Below, one piece after another: positions 50,528 to 60,045 of a stretch of 64,000 bases of DNA. Source of the stretch: Rhodospirillum sp. (lineage in GTDB: Bacteria > Pseudomonadota > Alphaproteobacteria > Dongiales > Dongiaceae); the NCBI GenBank assembly GCA_013822765.1, contig PNKY01000011.1:98194-162193 (forward strand), read 5' to 3'. Numbering within the stretch: the stretch's first letter is position 1; each line of letters begins with the position of its first letter. Position numbers and translations under genes: made by a program. Under the pieces are notes generated by a model. The model was not told the DNA's origin, did no database searches, and saw nothing but the letters and a program-made list of their open reading frames with translations.

Positions 50528-52669
50528 GTGATCGCGCAGAAGACAGGACAACGCGGTTCCAACAACGGGCCGCAGTCGAATGGAGTGTTCGGGCTCCTCC
50601 GGCAGCCGGTGGTGATTCTCGACCAATCCCATCGCATCGTCGTAGCAAGCCCCCCCTTCCACCAATTGCTTGGCACGACGCCGCAGGATACCGCTGGCCG
50701 AAGCTTGCGCGACATTTGCGACGGGTTGCTGGATGTGCGTCGCCTCCAGGAGTTCCTTGATCGGGTCCAGTCCGATCCAACAAGAATTGACGGATTCAGG
50801 CTCGAGGTTAACAAACGTTTAGACCGCCAGCGTGCGTTCCTGATCAGCGCGCAGTGCATTCCAGTAGCCACTTCCGGAAAGATCATGATTGTGGCCTTTG
50901 AGGAGGCCTCGCAGGCCGTGCCGGAAGACATACTACCCAGCAGCTTCACCCCTCGCGCACAACTGGACAATGTCACGCTGTCTTCGATGGCCGCAGCGGA
51001 CCACGATCTTCGTCAGCCCTTGCAGACGCTCAATCTGCTCCATGGCGTGCTGGCAGCAAAGGTGAAGGATCCAGAGCTGCGCGTGCATATCGCTCGAATT
51101 GAAGAAGCGGCCGAGGCGTTAACCGGCATGCTCAACACCATCGCTACCGTCAGCCGGCTTCATGCAGGCCCTGTCTCTCCCGCCATTCAAAGCTTTTCCA
51201 TTGGCAGCATTCTCAGTCGCCTCCGAACAGAGATAGCCTATCACGCCGACACCGTGGGCCTTGGATGGCGCGTCGTCCCATGTAGCGAAATAATTCGCAG
51301 CGATCCCCGCCTGCTCGAACACCTGCTCAGAGCGGTATTGATTGATGCCATGAAACTGATTGGCCAGGGCAAGCTGCTGCTTGGCTGCCGGCGGCGCGAT
51401 CGACACCTCTGCATCCAAGTATGGATCAAGGGAACGGGTGTATCCGCCGAGCGGCAGGCCGCCCTTCTCAGTGAGTTCGATGACCAGGAGGGTGCGTCGA
51501 TCAGAGCCGGCCTCGCGCCCACTCTGATAAAGCGGTTGTCGGATCGGCTGCACCTTGCCATCACGGCGCGGTCGCGCTCAGGAAACGGTTTGGTATTCAG
51601 CGCGAAGGTGCCGATCGAACCGCGCTCCGCTGAAACCACGTTGCGACCCAGCGGAACATCCAGAGGAACCATGGTCGTCACATCAGCCGATGCGCATGTT
51701 CGGGATATACTGATCCTCCTCTTGCAGGAAATAGGGCATGAAGCCCTTCTGACGTCGCCCGAGGACGGTTTTGCAAGCATCACCGCAACAAAGGCCGGAA
51801 ATGTCCACCCGGAGATTATCATTGTCGATTCCAGCTACGGGATTGAACTCAGCAAGAAGATCGTCACTTCGCTCCGGTGGATGTATGGCCAGGATGTCCC
51901 GGCCATTGTCCTCGGCGAACGCGAGGGAATGGACGATGCGATCAGCGAACCCCGCGCCTTCCTGCGCAAGCCGGTTCGACCGAACGAACTCGCCCTGCAG
52001 ATAGCCCGATTCCTGACCCTCGTCCGCTCCTCAGCGTCCAGACGGCTCCATCGCAGCGACCTCTCACAGACCGTCTTCGTGGTGGACGACAACAGCGTCT
52101 TGCGTGATGCCGTCCGCGACGTGCTCAGTCAACAAGGACAAGACGTCGAGCTGTTCACAAGCAGCGAAGCCTTCCTTGCCGTCTACAACGATAGTCGCAG
52201 GGGATGCTTGATCATCGACAACAGATTGCCGGGGATGAGCGGTGTCGCCTTGCTGGAACGTCTCAAGTCCGATGGAGCAAACCTTCCATCGATCATGATT
52301 ACAGGGCACGGGGATACGCCGACCGCCGTCCGCGCGCTGAAGGCGGGAGCCATAGACTACCTGGAGAAGCCGATCTCCTATGAAGCTCTCATAGCGGCCG
52401 TCGAGCAGGCCTTGGCCATGGATCGCGGATCCGCCAACGCGATCGTACGGCGGCGCGAGCTTGCCGGGCGCCTCGCGGAATTGACGCCGCGCGAACACGA
52501 GGTCTTAGACCTGGTCGTCGCCGGTCAATCAAGCAAGAATATCGCCAGGATCCTCGGCATCAGCCAGCGCACCGTAGAGAATCACCGTGCCGCGATCATG
52601 AAGCGAGCCAATGTAACCTCGCTCCCTGACCTGATTCGCATCGTCATGCAGCTCTCGCAAGATCGATAG
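50528..52669 (+). CDS. Hybrid sensor: PAS, degenerate histidine kinase, two receivers and LuxR-type HTH
   Basis: One 713-residue chain carries a sensor and an output domain. Domains in order are: a PAS-like domain (about 20-130); a phosphoacceptor helix with histidine in AADHDLRQPLQTL near 158; and an ATPase-like domain that lacks a clear N-box asparagine and the DxGxG aspartate (WIKGTGVS). Then comes a degenerate receiver (IIIVDSSYGI, near 430) and a canonical FixJ-type receiver (VFVVDDNSVLRD, phospho-Asp in IIDNRLPGMSG, lysine in YLEKPIS). It ends with a LuxR/FixJ HTH (LTPREHEVLDLVVAGQSSKN). No transmembrane segment, so cytoplasmic. GTG start. It precedes the polysaccharide locus and probably regulates it. 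Confidence 0.88.
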   Translation: MIAQKTGQRGSNNGPQSNGVFGLLRQPVVILDQSHRIVVASPPFHQLLGTTPQDTAGRSLRDICDGLLDVRRLQEFLDRVQSDPTRIDGFRLEVNKRLDRQRAFLISAQCIPVATSGKIMIVAFEEASQAVPEDILPSSFTPRAQLDNVTLSSMAAADHDLRQPLQTLNLLHGVLAAKVKDPELRVHIARIEEAAEALTGMLNTIATVSRLHAGPVSPAIQSFSIGSILSRLRTEIAYHADTVGLGWRVVPCSEIIRSDPRLLEHLLRAVLIDAMKLIGQGKLLLGCRRRDRHLCIQVWIKGTGVSAERQAALLSEFDDQEGASIRAGLAPTLIKRLSDRLHLAITARSRSGNGLVFSAKVPIEPRSAETTLRPSGTSRGTMVVTSADAHVRDILILLLQEIGHEALLTSPEDGFASITATKAGNVHPEIIIVDSSYGIELSKKIVTSLRWMYGQDVPAIVLGEREGMDDAISEPRAFLRKPVRPNELALQIARFLTLVRSSASRRLHRSDLSQTVFVVDDNSVLRDAVRDVLSQQGQDVELFTSSEAFLAVYNDSRRGCLIIDNRLPGMSGVALLERLKSDGANLPSIMITGHGDTPTAVRALKAGAIDYLEKPISYEALIAAVEQALAMDRGSANAIVRRRELAGRLAELTPREHEVLDLVVAGQSSKNIARILGISQRTVENHRAAIMKRANVTSLPDLIRIVMQLSQDR

Positions 52670-52684
52670 GACGACAACGTCCAT

Positions 52685-53599
52685 TCAGCCTCGATGCGAA
52701 GTGGCGGGCGCGCTGAGCATCCTCGAAAGATCGAGTGCTCGGGCGCTCGCCTTTACAGAAGTCGATCCATTGTCCTCGAAGGCGACAATCGCCTTGACGG
52801 CGGCACCCGAAGGCGAGCCAAGATGATCAGAGAAGTCTCTTTCAACCAGCTGTGGGCGCGTCCGCAAGACAACCTGCGTCCGATTGTTGACATTCAGTTT
52901 TTTCATGATGTGGCGGATGTGCACCTTCACCGTGCTCTCAGACATGCGCAGCTGGTAAGCGATAACCTTGTTGGAACTTCCATTCCACAGCATTCGCAGG
53001 ACTTCATTCTGACGAGGCGAGAAATGCGTGAGCTCGCGGGATTCGATGCTGACGGGCTCTTTTGATATCGGGTCAGGCCGACGGTGCATGGACAGAATGC
53101 TGAGCGGAATGAAGGTGCCCCCCGCCACAACGAAGCGGATAGCCTCGGCAACTTGATTGATGGGTAAGGTGGTCGGAACGTATCCTCGGACGCGCCGCCG
53201 GAAGGCTTCAAGAATCTCTTCCGGAACCTCGACCTCCGACATCAGTATGCGCGGAACATCGGGAGCCACGTTTTCGAGGATCGACAACTGGCCGGAAATG
53301 CAATGCTGGTCCAGGTCCTCATCATTCCCCTGGAAGCTCATATGGTCGGCATGCACATAAAGGATGACGAGGAACACATTCAGCAGGACGGGGTCGTCCT
53401 TGCTCAGATCGCGCGCCGTCGCACGCTCGATGATATTGAATTCGGGCAGGCGGCGCGCCAGTTCGCGGCCGATGCAGTCTCGCGTAAGGTGCTGCTCGTC
53501 CAGAAAGAGAATCCCGCCTCCGCGTGCATCTGCTCTCTCTGATCCCGGCACCGCATTCGTCTGGCGCCGCGGCGTTCCATCGTGACGCATGACCGCCAC
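52685..53599 (-). CDS. LuxR-type regulator with pseudo-receiver domain
   Basis: The 304-residue protein has a response-regulator-like N-terminal domain and a LuxR helix-turn-helix (HFSPRQNEVLRMLWNGSSNK to VKVHIRHIMKKLNV). The receiver's phosphorylation strand reads FLVILYVHADH with no aspartate at the expected place, and the conserved lysine position is threonine/leucine (VPTTLPIN). Phosphorylation control is therefore unlikely. About 60 disordered residues follow the HTH. It converges with the hybrid kinase and faces away from the exopolysaccharide genes, whose expression it may control (inference). GTG start at 53599, or ATG 53590. Confidence 0.85.
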   Translation of the reverse strand: MAVMRHDGTPRRQTNAVPGSERADARGGGILFLDEQHLTRDCIGRELARRLPEFNIIERATARDLSKDDPVLLNVFLVILYVHADHMSFQGNDEDLDQHCISGQLSILENVAPDVPRILMSEVEVPEEILEAFRRRVRGYVPTTLPINQVAEAIRFVVAGGTFIPLSILSMHRRPDPISKEPVSIESRELTHFSPRQNEVLRMLWNGSSNKVIAYQLRMSESTVKVHIRHIMKKLNVNNRTQVVLRTRPQLVERDFSDHLGSPSGAAVKAIVAFEDNGSTSVKASARALDLSRMLSAPATSHRG

Positions 53600-54002
53600 A
53601 TCCCTTTTTTATGTCCCCGAGTGAAGCCATGCCATCGGTTGATCGTCCGATGACTCTTTTGCCTCCGAGCACCGATCCATCTGCTTAAGTGGAATATTCC
53701 ATATTGCTTACTATCCCCCCGAAATACGTCGGCGCGACAGACTCGGAATCTACCTATGCGATCACCGGGTCAGCTCTTTCTAACCTGCTTTTTCACAGGG
53801 AGCCTGTGCATAACTACTTAGTTTCGGGGACAAGTGCGGGACCTCAGTTCAATACTGCGGGAATAGCAACCTATTGTGCTTGAAAAAGTCATTTTCTTGC
53901 CACGAAAGGATCACGCAATTGAAAACTTGCGTTGCGTTCAAGCAACATTAAAGGACGTGCGCGCCGGTAGCATCCACACCCCCGCATGATCCGATTGGCG
54001 CA
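53600..54002. other. AT-richer intergenic stretch
   Basis: No convincing gene. A 64-codon frame on the plus strand (53689-53883) has no recognisable features or ribosome site. The lower GC and lack of frames suit a regulatory region for the LuxR-type gene on the minus strand. I could not define boxes with confidence. Confidence 0.4.
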
Positions 54003-54986
54003 TCAGCCACTGCTTAGATCAAAATCGGCCACAATCGTCCGCTTCAGACCCGCTTCGAGTGACACGCCAGGGACAAATCGAGCTTGCCTTATCGCTTTCT
54101 CGGCCGAGAACACCGTGTTGGCGCAGAACTTCTCGACCCGGATCCTGCTGACCGGAAGGAGCTTTCGCGTCAAAGCAGCGAAGGCGTCGCAGCAACAGCC
54201 AAGGGCAACCGCGAGCCAGTAAGGAACCCTGATCGGCACGCCCGGCTTCATGGCGAGCGCAGACCGAACGATCGCCACCAACTCACCCATGCTTAAGTCC
54301 GGCTTGTCTACGTAGTTGTAGATATGCGTACCTGGTCCTGACCGAAGCAGATGAACGATGAAGCTGGACACATTATCGACATAGGCCATCGACTTTCTAT
54401 TCTTGCCACTACCCACCATCAGAAATCGACCGGCCGCCACCTGGGAAATCAGTGTGTAAACGTTTCCACGATTCCCGGGACCAAAGACCACGGTGGGACG
54501 CACAATCACCAGGCATCGCGCTTCGGGATCACGTCTCTGCCATGCGATGTAGACTTGCTCCGCTTCGGACTTTGTGCGGCCATAGTCATTGCTGGGTTGG
54601 TGAGGCTGTGCCTCATCAGCATTCTCTGGCGCAGAACCATAGACCGCAACCGAGCTTGTGAACACGATTGTGCCTATGCCATTCGCTTCCGCCGCTTCGC
54701 AGACGTTCCTTGCGCCCTCGACATTGACTTCATCGTACAGCCGGCGTGGCTTGACGTCGTCCCGATGCACGGCAGCCAGATTCACAACGGCTTCACAGCA
54801 CCCCATCGCCGGTATTAACGATGCCACGTCTCTAACGTCCGCTTGCCGGTATTCAACATCCAGTCCTACTGACGCGGCCCGCGGCGAGGAAATATCAATC
54901 ACTCGAATTTTCTCGCCCCGAGTGTGAAGATCTTTGGTGAGGCATGATCCGATGAAACCGGAGCCGCCAATGATGCATACAGTCAT
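54003..54986 (-). CDS. NAD-dependent nucleotide-sugar epimerase/dehydratase
   Basis: This extended SDR of 327 residues has VCIIGGSGFIGSCLTKDLHT, VVNLAAVHRDDV, serine in FTSSVAVYGSAP, YGRTKSEAEQVY and RPTVVFGPGNRGNVY. Such enzymes in polysaccharide loci convert UDP-sugars, for example UDP-glucose or UDP-GlcNAc 4-epimerisation. A hydrophobic stretch (PYWLAVALGCCCDAFAAL) near residue 265 is typical of the WbpP/Gne-side group. Last gene of the minus-strand polysaccharide operon, overlapping the polymerase gene by 4 bp (ATGA). Confidence 0.87.
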   Translation of the reverse strand: MTVCIIGGSGFIGSCLTKDLHTRGEKIRVIDISSPRAASVGLDVEYRQADVRDVASLIPAMGCCEAVVNLAAVHRDDVKPRRLYDEVNVEGARNVCEAAEANGIGTIVFTSSVAVYGSAPENADEAQPHQPSNDYGRTKSEAEQVYIAWQRRDPEARCLVIVRPTVVFGPGNRGNVYTLISQVAAGRFLMVGSGKNRKSMAYVDNVSSFIVHLLRSGPGTHIYNYVDKPDLSMGELVAIVRSALAMKPGVPIRVPYWLAVALGCCCDAFAALTRKLLPVSRIRVEKFCANTVFSAEKAIRQARFVPGVSLEAGLKRTIVADFDLSSG

Positions 54987-56191
54987 GCGTCGTGCTCCCT
55001 GCCGGGCACTCGTGACACTATGGTGATGCCGAGCACCGCAATCACAGCCAACAGAAGCCAGAGGAAGGAGAAACGAAGACCTTGGTGGGTCAAGCCATAG
55101 AAAAACGGCGGCAGAAGATACAAAAAGCCGCCGTGTGAAGACAGCCGATAGAGACGCCAGACCGCGGCGGCGAAGGCCGCTGCTCCGATTAGGCCGTAAC
55201 TGAACAAGATGGTCAGGAACGTCGAGTGGATCTCGTGAATTTGGATATCGGGGTCGCTGTCTTCGGATTCATCGAACCTGAAAAGAGCGCCTTCCCCGGC
55301 ACCGGTCACGATATATTCAGGATACTCGACGAGCCGGGGAAACCCGCGGGCTTGAAGGCTGTCATCCTGCTGGTCGCCGATGCTCAGCAGACGGCCGCTC
55401 ACCCGTTCAAGCAGCAAAGAATTCTCAAGCACCAGGTAGATGGGAGCAATTCCGAGCAGCAGGATCAACAGCAACCTCGGCTTCCTGGCGAAGTGCAGCA
55501 AGCACAGAAATGCCGTTGCAATCATTGACGATTTAGAAAGCGACGTCGCCGCCAAATAGATCAGGCACATCGCCGTCGGTACCTGGACGAACCATTTGAC
55601 CTTCGCCCTTCCCGCGATGCTCCAGAAAATGCAGAGCGACAGCAAGGACCAATAGCCAAGCTGGTTCGGATTGTTGAACGAGGCGATTTGCCTGAGGCGC
55701 GCCGAATCATAGCTGAAGGCCGATGACGCCGTCTGAAGGGCCGCGGATAATGCAATCGCGTAGGCGATCGTGAGAAAAGTCGCCCTGGGATGGAGGGTGC
55801 CGATACGAATGCAGACGATCAACAGGCTCAGATTGAACAGGTAGTAGGTGGCACCGAGAGCCATCCGAGGGTACATCAGCACAAAGGTCCAGCCGATATT
55901 CACCAGCGCCGCATAGCAGCAGAATACGATCATGTAGAACTTGAATCGCGATGCGTCTTCTAACTCCCCGAGCCGCGGCAGAAACAGCGCAACAGGCACC
56001 GCCGCGAGCAGAATCAGGTCGGCGATCTGCGGCAGACCCGAAGGGAGAAGGTAGTAGGGCTTGAGAACGATATAGCAGCCGAGCATCGAGAGAACGGTCA
56101 GGGCGGCGGCGCTGATATGATGTGCATCGCCGGCCGTCACCTGAACGTTTGTCACCGGTTCCGCTGCAATTCGTGATGCGACAAACGTCAT
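54983..56191 (-). CDS. O-antigen ligase/polymerase-like membrane protein (Wzy/WaaL family)
   Basis: This 402-residue membrane protein has about ten to eleven hydrophobic segments. A large periplasmic loop lies late in the chain, with EIHSTFLTILFSYGLIGAAA, the characteristic H-S-x-F motif of O-antigen ligases and Wzy polymerases. IASFNNPNQLGYWSLLSLCI is the other conserved segment, with NPNQLG. In a locus with Wzz-type and tyrosine kinase genes it most likely polymerises repeat units at the inner membrane. Overlaps the epimerase gene. Confidence 0.82.
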   Translation of the reverse strand: MTFVASRIAAEPVTNVQVTAGDAHHISAAALTVLSMLGCYIVLKPYYLLPSGLPQIADLILLAAVPVALFLPRLGELEDASRFKFYMIVFCCYAALVNIGWTFVLMYPRMALGATYYLFNLSLLIVCIRIGTLHPRATFLTIAYAIALSAALQTASSAFSYDSARLRQIASFNNPNQLGYWSLLSLCIFWSIAGRAKVKWFVQVPTAMCLIYLAATSLSKSSMIATAFLCLLHFARKPRLLLILLLGIAPIYLVLENSLLLERVSGRLLSIGDQQDDSLQARGFPRLVEYPEYIVTGAGEGALFRFDESEDSDPDIQIHEIHSTFLTILFSYGLIGAAAFAAAVWRLYRLSSHGGFLYLLPPFFYGLTHQGLRFSFLWLLLAVIAVLGITIVSRVPGREHDA

Positions 56192-56222
56192 TGATCCAAA
56201 ACGTCTTGCGAAGAGGACGCTC

Positions 56223-57380
56223 CTAGCGTTGCCGTGGTGTATTCAAGTGGCGCCGAAGCCAATGGAAAGCGCCTAACCTATGCTGGCCCAGCGACGGAAC
56301 TTGATCATCATCGGCCAGATAGACGGCGGACATGGCCGGAGCCGACAGTTCGGTCTGTCTGACTGAAATCACCTGCCTATCGGCAAGCCCGGCCTCGCCT
56401 TGGACGTGCACCAAATTGCCGTTCATTGCCGGCAGTACAGCCGGCGCCACGGCGACCGCCCCTCGCGCCTCCTCTTCGGTACCAGGCGGGCGACTGCACT
56501 GTTCAAATGACCCAATTGCCTTCTCGATTAAGTCATCGCGGGCGATATCACCACTCCGCCTCGGCAGCGCCTGAACGCCATTCTTCTCGCGGTCGCGGAC
56601 TACCGAGAACACGGTATCGATGCCAATCACTGTCTGGCCGAGGGCGTAGGCATAGACCATGGCCATGTCGCAAATCGAATTGATCACGCGCGGCACGCCG
56701 TCGGCGAAGTAGTACACCGCCGCCATTGCCCAGGCGTCGAAGACGGTCTCCGTCGTGCCCGCCACGTTCAGGCGGTGGTTGATGTACGCGCACGACTCCG
56801 GATACGTCAGTGGCGACAAATGATAGTGCGCGGCTATGCGTTGCGCGAACTGACGGAGCCCGGGCTCTTGCAGCTTTTTCATCAGCTCCGGCTGTCCCAC
56901 GAGGATGATCTGCAGCGTGTGATCGTGGTCGAGGTCGATATTCGACATTAGCCGCAGCTCCTCCAACGCCGAAGTGCTGAGGTTCTGCGCTTCATCGACA
57001 ATCAGAACGACCTGATTTCCCGCGGTGAATTGCCCTGCCACGTAGGTCGCGAACGCCTGATATCGTGCTGACCTGGTGTCCGCCTTTGTCTCGACGTTCA
57101 GGGCCTGACACACCCATTGCAGGATGTCTCCGAAGTCGGCATGTGTGTTGGAGATCACTCCAATGGTGGCGTGGCTGTCCTCATGCCGCAGAAAGTGGCG
57201 AATAAGCGTCGTCTTTCCGGACCCGATCTCGCCGGTGACAACAATGAATCCGGCCTGGCCGGTCAGGCCAAACTCCAGCATGCTGAGAGCCAGGGCATGT
57301 TTACTGCTGAGGTACAAGAATGACGGATCCGGCCGGAGCGTGAACGGCCGCTTCGTCAGTCCGAAAAAGGCCTCGTACAT
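56223..57380 (-). CDS. ExeA/GspA-like AAA ATPase
   Basis: The 385-residue ATPase begins YEAFFGLTKRPFTLRPDPSF, the ExeA family start. Walker A GEIGSGKTT, Walker B VVLIVDEAQNLS, sensor segment LRLMSNIDLD and the arginine-finger region (LRQFAQRIAAHYHLSPL) are intact. The N-terminal 270 residues form the AAA module; the last 110 are low-complexity and unlike the peptidoglycan-binding tail of true ExeA. Such ATPases occur in exopolysaccharide loci where they may help assembly across peptidoglycan. It follows the tyrosine kinase gene by 23 bp. Confidence 0.85.
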   Translation of the reverse strand: MYEAFFGLTKRPFTLRPDPSFLYLSSKHALALSMLEFGLTGQAGFIVVTGEIGSGKTTLIRHFLRHEDSHATIGVISNTHADFGDILQWVCQALNVETKADTRSARYQAFATYVAGQFTAGNQVVLIVDEAQNLSTSALEELRLMSNIDLDHDHTLQIILVGQPELMKKLQEPGLRQFAQRIAAHYHLSPLTYPESCAYINHRLNVAGTTETVFDAWAMAAVYYFADGVPRVINSICDMAMVYAYALGQTVIGIDTVFSVVRDREKNGVQALPRRSGDIARDDLIEKAIGSFEQCSRPPGTEEEARGAVAVAPAVLPAMNGNLVHVQGEAGLADRQVISVRQTELSAPAMSAVYLADDDQVPSLGQHRLGAFHWLRRHLNTPRQR

Positions 57381-57403
57381 CTACGCCCCACCTTCCACCG
57401 TCG

Positions 57404-58180
57404 TCACGGCACTCCATTGAGGACAGTGCCGATCAGGTTGTAGCCGCCCAGCAACTCAAGTGCGCGGTTCAAGTCCGGAACCCGCGTCGCGCCGTCGCGC
57501 ACCACCAGCAGGGTTGCGTCGATCGTAGGCAGGAAACCGATGGCGTCGCCGACGGTCAGGATCGGCGGCAAGTCGTAGACGATGAGGCGATCGGCATAGC
57601 GTTCCTTGAGTTCGCGCGCCAAATGCACCATCTGGGGAGATGCCAGAAGCTCCGCGGAATTGCCGATCCGATTTCTGGCCGGCAAGACCGTGAGCCGCTC
57701 GATTCTCGGGTGAACCAGGCAGTCCGCGATCGTCGCATCGCCGGTCAGATAGTCGCTGACGCCAAGCGTAGCTTCCAGTCCCAGGCAAGTCGCCACGCCG
57801 GGATTTCTGAGATCGGCGTCGACCAGAAGAACATTGTGATTGACGTCCATAGCCATCGCGATAGCCAGGTTCACCGCCGTCAACGTCTTGCCTTCGCCAT
57901 GGTTTGCGCTGGTGATTCCGATCGTCGTCTTGTCCCGGGCATTCAGCGCCTGGAGAACCTGGGCCCGCAAAGAGCGATATACGTCCGTCACCGGGTGGTG
58001 GACCGCGGCGGACACGACGCGATGCGCATCCAACAAGCTCGGCGCGAGACTGACGCACCGGGTCTGCGTGTGGGTTGCGGCAGGAGTCAGTCTGATCTTT
58101 GCCGCCGTCCCATTCTGGTGCCCGACAGCCGTTCGCCGCTGTTCCCTGGACTTTCGCAGCGCCCGTTCAATCTGTTCCAT
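57404..58180 (-). CDS. Tyrosine-protein kinase/autokinase (CpsD/CapB/Wzc cytoplasmic domain)
   Basis: This is the stand-alone cytoplasmic BY-kinase (258 aa). Walker A ITSANHGEGKTLTAVNLAIA, Walker A' LLVDADLRNP and Walker B LIVYDLPPIL are present. The N terminus has EQIERALRKSREQ, the segment found in BY-kinases of exopolysaccharide loci. There is no tyrosine-rich C-terminal tail, so autophosphorylation may be reduced. The membrane activator is the Wzz-type protein encoded 27 bp upstream. Confidence 0.88.
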   Translation of the reverse strand: MEQIERALRKSREQRRTAVGHQNGTAAKIRLTPAATHTQTRCVSLAPSLLDAHRVVSAAVHHPVTDVYRSLRAQVLQALNARDKTTIGITSANHGEGKTLTAVNLAIAMAMDVNHNVLLVDADLRNPGVATCLGLEATLGVSDYLTGDATIADCLVHPRIERLTVLPARNRIGNSAELLASPQMVHLARELKERYADRLIVYDLPPILTVGDAIGFLPTIDATLLVVRDGATRVPDLNRALELLGGYNLIGTVLNGVP

Positions 58181-58207
58181 TTGTCCCTACCGTCTTGCGT
58201 CGAGACA

Positions 58208-59977
58208 TCACGTCCCCGAAGGCGCGCTTATATCCGGAAGCAGGCCGAACCGCCCGGCAATCTCTCCCCACAGGACGTCGAGTGGCATAACGAAGGAATT
58301 CACGGTGAGAATGACTGCGGCGGCCGCCAGCAACCCGAACAGGATCTGAAGCAGGATCAGCCGCCGGCGCCTGCGTCGATCGTCCGCCGTTCTAATAAGC
58401 GGGACGACGGCAAAGGGCGTCTGCCCGGAGATAGCCGCTAGCTGCCGCCACCCGTGGATTCGACCGTCGGCTGCATCGTGAAGCACACCAGTCAAGATGC
58501 CACCGGCGATCGCAGCGAGCAGACCAATAGCAAGAAGGGCTCGCCGGTTCGGCTTGATCGGGGCGGTCGGCTGGACCGGCGGCTCGATCAGTGTCAGCGT
58601 TTCGCCCATCTTTTGCGTTTCGAGGTTCTTCGTGAGCTCCGCCTCCGCCTCCTTGGAACGAAGGTCGAGATATTTCGACACGGCGGCATCATAGTCGCGC
58701 GTTAGTGCGACGTAGTCGCGCTCGATCGCCGGCCCCCTGAGCAGTCGCTCCTCGACCTTTTCCTTCTTTTCCTCGGTCGCCTGCTGCTGCGCGGCCGCCG
58801 CCTCCAATTCTCCGCTCACGCTGGCGAGCTCGACCTGAAGCTGTATGTAGTCGGGATTGGTCACGCTCGGAGCCGCCGCCGCGACCGGTGCCGTCGCCAA
58901 CTGGTCCTGTGCCGCCCTCAGCTCGCGCTCCAGTTTGAGGGCGTCGGGGTGCTTCGCACCATACTTCTGGCGAGCCGTTTGCAGCTCCGTCTGCAGTTCT
59001 TGGATCTGCTGCTGCACGACCGTCTGATCCATGCCGGCGGGCATGCCCTCGCCTTTCAACGCATTGATCTGCCGATCGAGAGCAAGAACGTCCGGATGCT
59101 TTGCGCCATATCGAGCGGTCAGTTCCGTGCGTTTTCCTTGGAGCAATGCCAGCTGATCGGTTGGTGAAAGCGACGTGCGGTCCGTCGTCGTCGGCAGACG
59201 TGCAGACGTCCGAGAAAGCTGTGCCCGAATAATGCCCTGCCTTTCACGCAGGGCGTGGATCTGACGCGAAAGGTCGAGAAGCTGATTCTCCGCTCGATCG
59301 AGCAGCTGAGTATTGATCAGGCGATCGTCCGGCAGGTAACCGGCATTCGTGGTGCGGAACGCCTCAAGCTTGGATTCGAGCATCTGGACATCGGCGTGGA
59401 GGCGCTGCGCTTGTGCCTCCAGAAAGCTGGTCGTCCCACTGGCTCGTTGGCCGCGGTCCCGTTCGCTCTCCGACAGGAACAGCGATGCGAGCTCGTTGGT
59501 AACTTGCTGTGTTGCCAGCGGATTGCTGCCATCGAACGACAACGTGAATGCGATCGCCGCGCGACCGTCTCGTCCGTTTCGGGTACCCGTGTCGGCGCTG
59601 ACGACAGACAGGTCGATCTTGGACCGCATCTCATCCGCGACCACCGCCAGCGGATATGATCTTCGCTCATCGGCGTACAGATTGTACTTGTTGATGATGT
59701 TGGTGAGATTTGCCGTCGTGATGGTGCGCTGCTGGATGGCTTGAATGCGCTCGCTGGCGAACGCGGAGACGGTCGACATGACTAGGCCCGCCGGGATGTC
59801 CGCCTCTTCGATCAGGATGGTTGCGGTTGACTGATAGGTTGGCGGCCAGAAGATCGTCACGCCGACAGCTGCCGACATGATGAAGGAAGCAACCCCGACG
59901 ACGCGCCACTTCTCGCGTCGAAACAGGTCGAGATACTCGCCGATCGGAACGACGTCGAATGCTGTGATGTCTGTCAT
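58208..59977 (-). CDS. Wzz/GumC-type polysaccharide chain-length determinant
   Basis: The 589-residue protein has the Wzz domain (IGEYLDLFRREKWRVVGVAS, then the first transmembrane helix). A long coiled-coil periplasmic region follows (about 170-460, heptad-rich: ELQTELQTARQKYGAKHPDA twice). The proline-rich IEPPVQPTAPIKPNRRALLA precedes the second helix. A further hydrophobic segment near the C terminus (ILFGLLAAAAVILTVNSFVM) is extra. The sequence ARYGAKHPDVLALDRQI recurs with variation at 260-360. First gene of the operon; two short palindromes stand upstream. Chain-length and export control with the BY-kinase. Confidence 0.9.
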   Translation of the reverse strand: MTDITAFDVVPIGEYLDLFRREKWRVVGVASFIMSAAVGVTIFWPPTYQSTATILIEEADIPAGLVMSTVSAFASERIQAIQQRTITTANLTNIINKYNLYADERRSYPLAVVADEMRSKIDLSVVSADTGTRNGRDGRAAIAFTLSFDGSNPLATQQVTNELASLFLSESERDRGQRASGTTSFLEAQAQRLHADVQMLESKLEAFRTTNAGYLPDDRLINTQLLDRAENQLLDLSRQIHALRERQGIIRAQLSRTSARLPTTTDRTSLSPTDQLALLQGKRTELTARYGAKHPDVLALDRQINALKGEGMPAGMDQTVVQQQIQELQTELQTARQKYGAKHPDALKLERELRAAQDQLATAPVAAAAPSVTNPDYIQLQVELASVSGELEAAAAQQQATEEKKEKVEERLLRGPAIERDYVALTRDYDAAVSKYLDLRSKEAEAELTKNLETQKMGETLTLIEPPVQPTAPIKPNRRALLAIGLLAAIAGGILTGVLHDAADGRIHGWRQLAAISGQTPFAVVPLIRTADDRRRRRRLILLQILFGLLAAAAVILTVNSFVMPLDVLWGEIAGRFGLLPDISAPSGT

Positions 59978-60029
59978 TGCGCGCCTGGTCGAAAGGAGCT
60001 TGCGGGCGGGCTCGATCGCGACGGCGGCC

Positions 60030-60045
60030 TACCACTTTCGTGGTA
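60030..60045. promoter_or_regulatory. Palindrome TACCAC-TTTC-GTGGTA upstream of the Wzz-type gene
   Basis: Perfect 6-bp arms around a 4-base spacer, 53 bp before the ATG at 59977. Its left half shares TACCAC(C/T)TTCGT with a second site at 60277-60295 in the same 389-bp divergent region. It is a candidate regulator-binding site. Confidence 0.4.

Noticed and set aside
53689..53883. 64-codon plus-strand open frame
   Set aside because: No ribosome site, no motif; lies in an AT-richer promoter-like stretch.
54003..59977. PEP-CTERM/exosortase-type exopolysaccharide locus
   Set aside because: ExeA-like ATPase, BY-kinase and Wzz-type genes occur in such loci, but no exosortase or PEP-CTERM protein is visible in the window.
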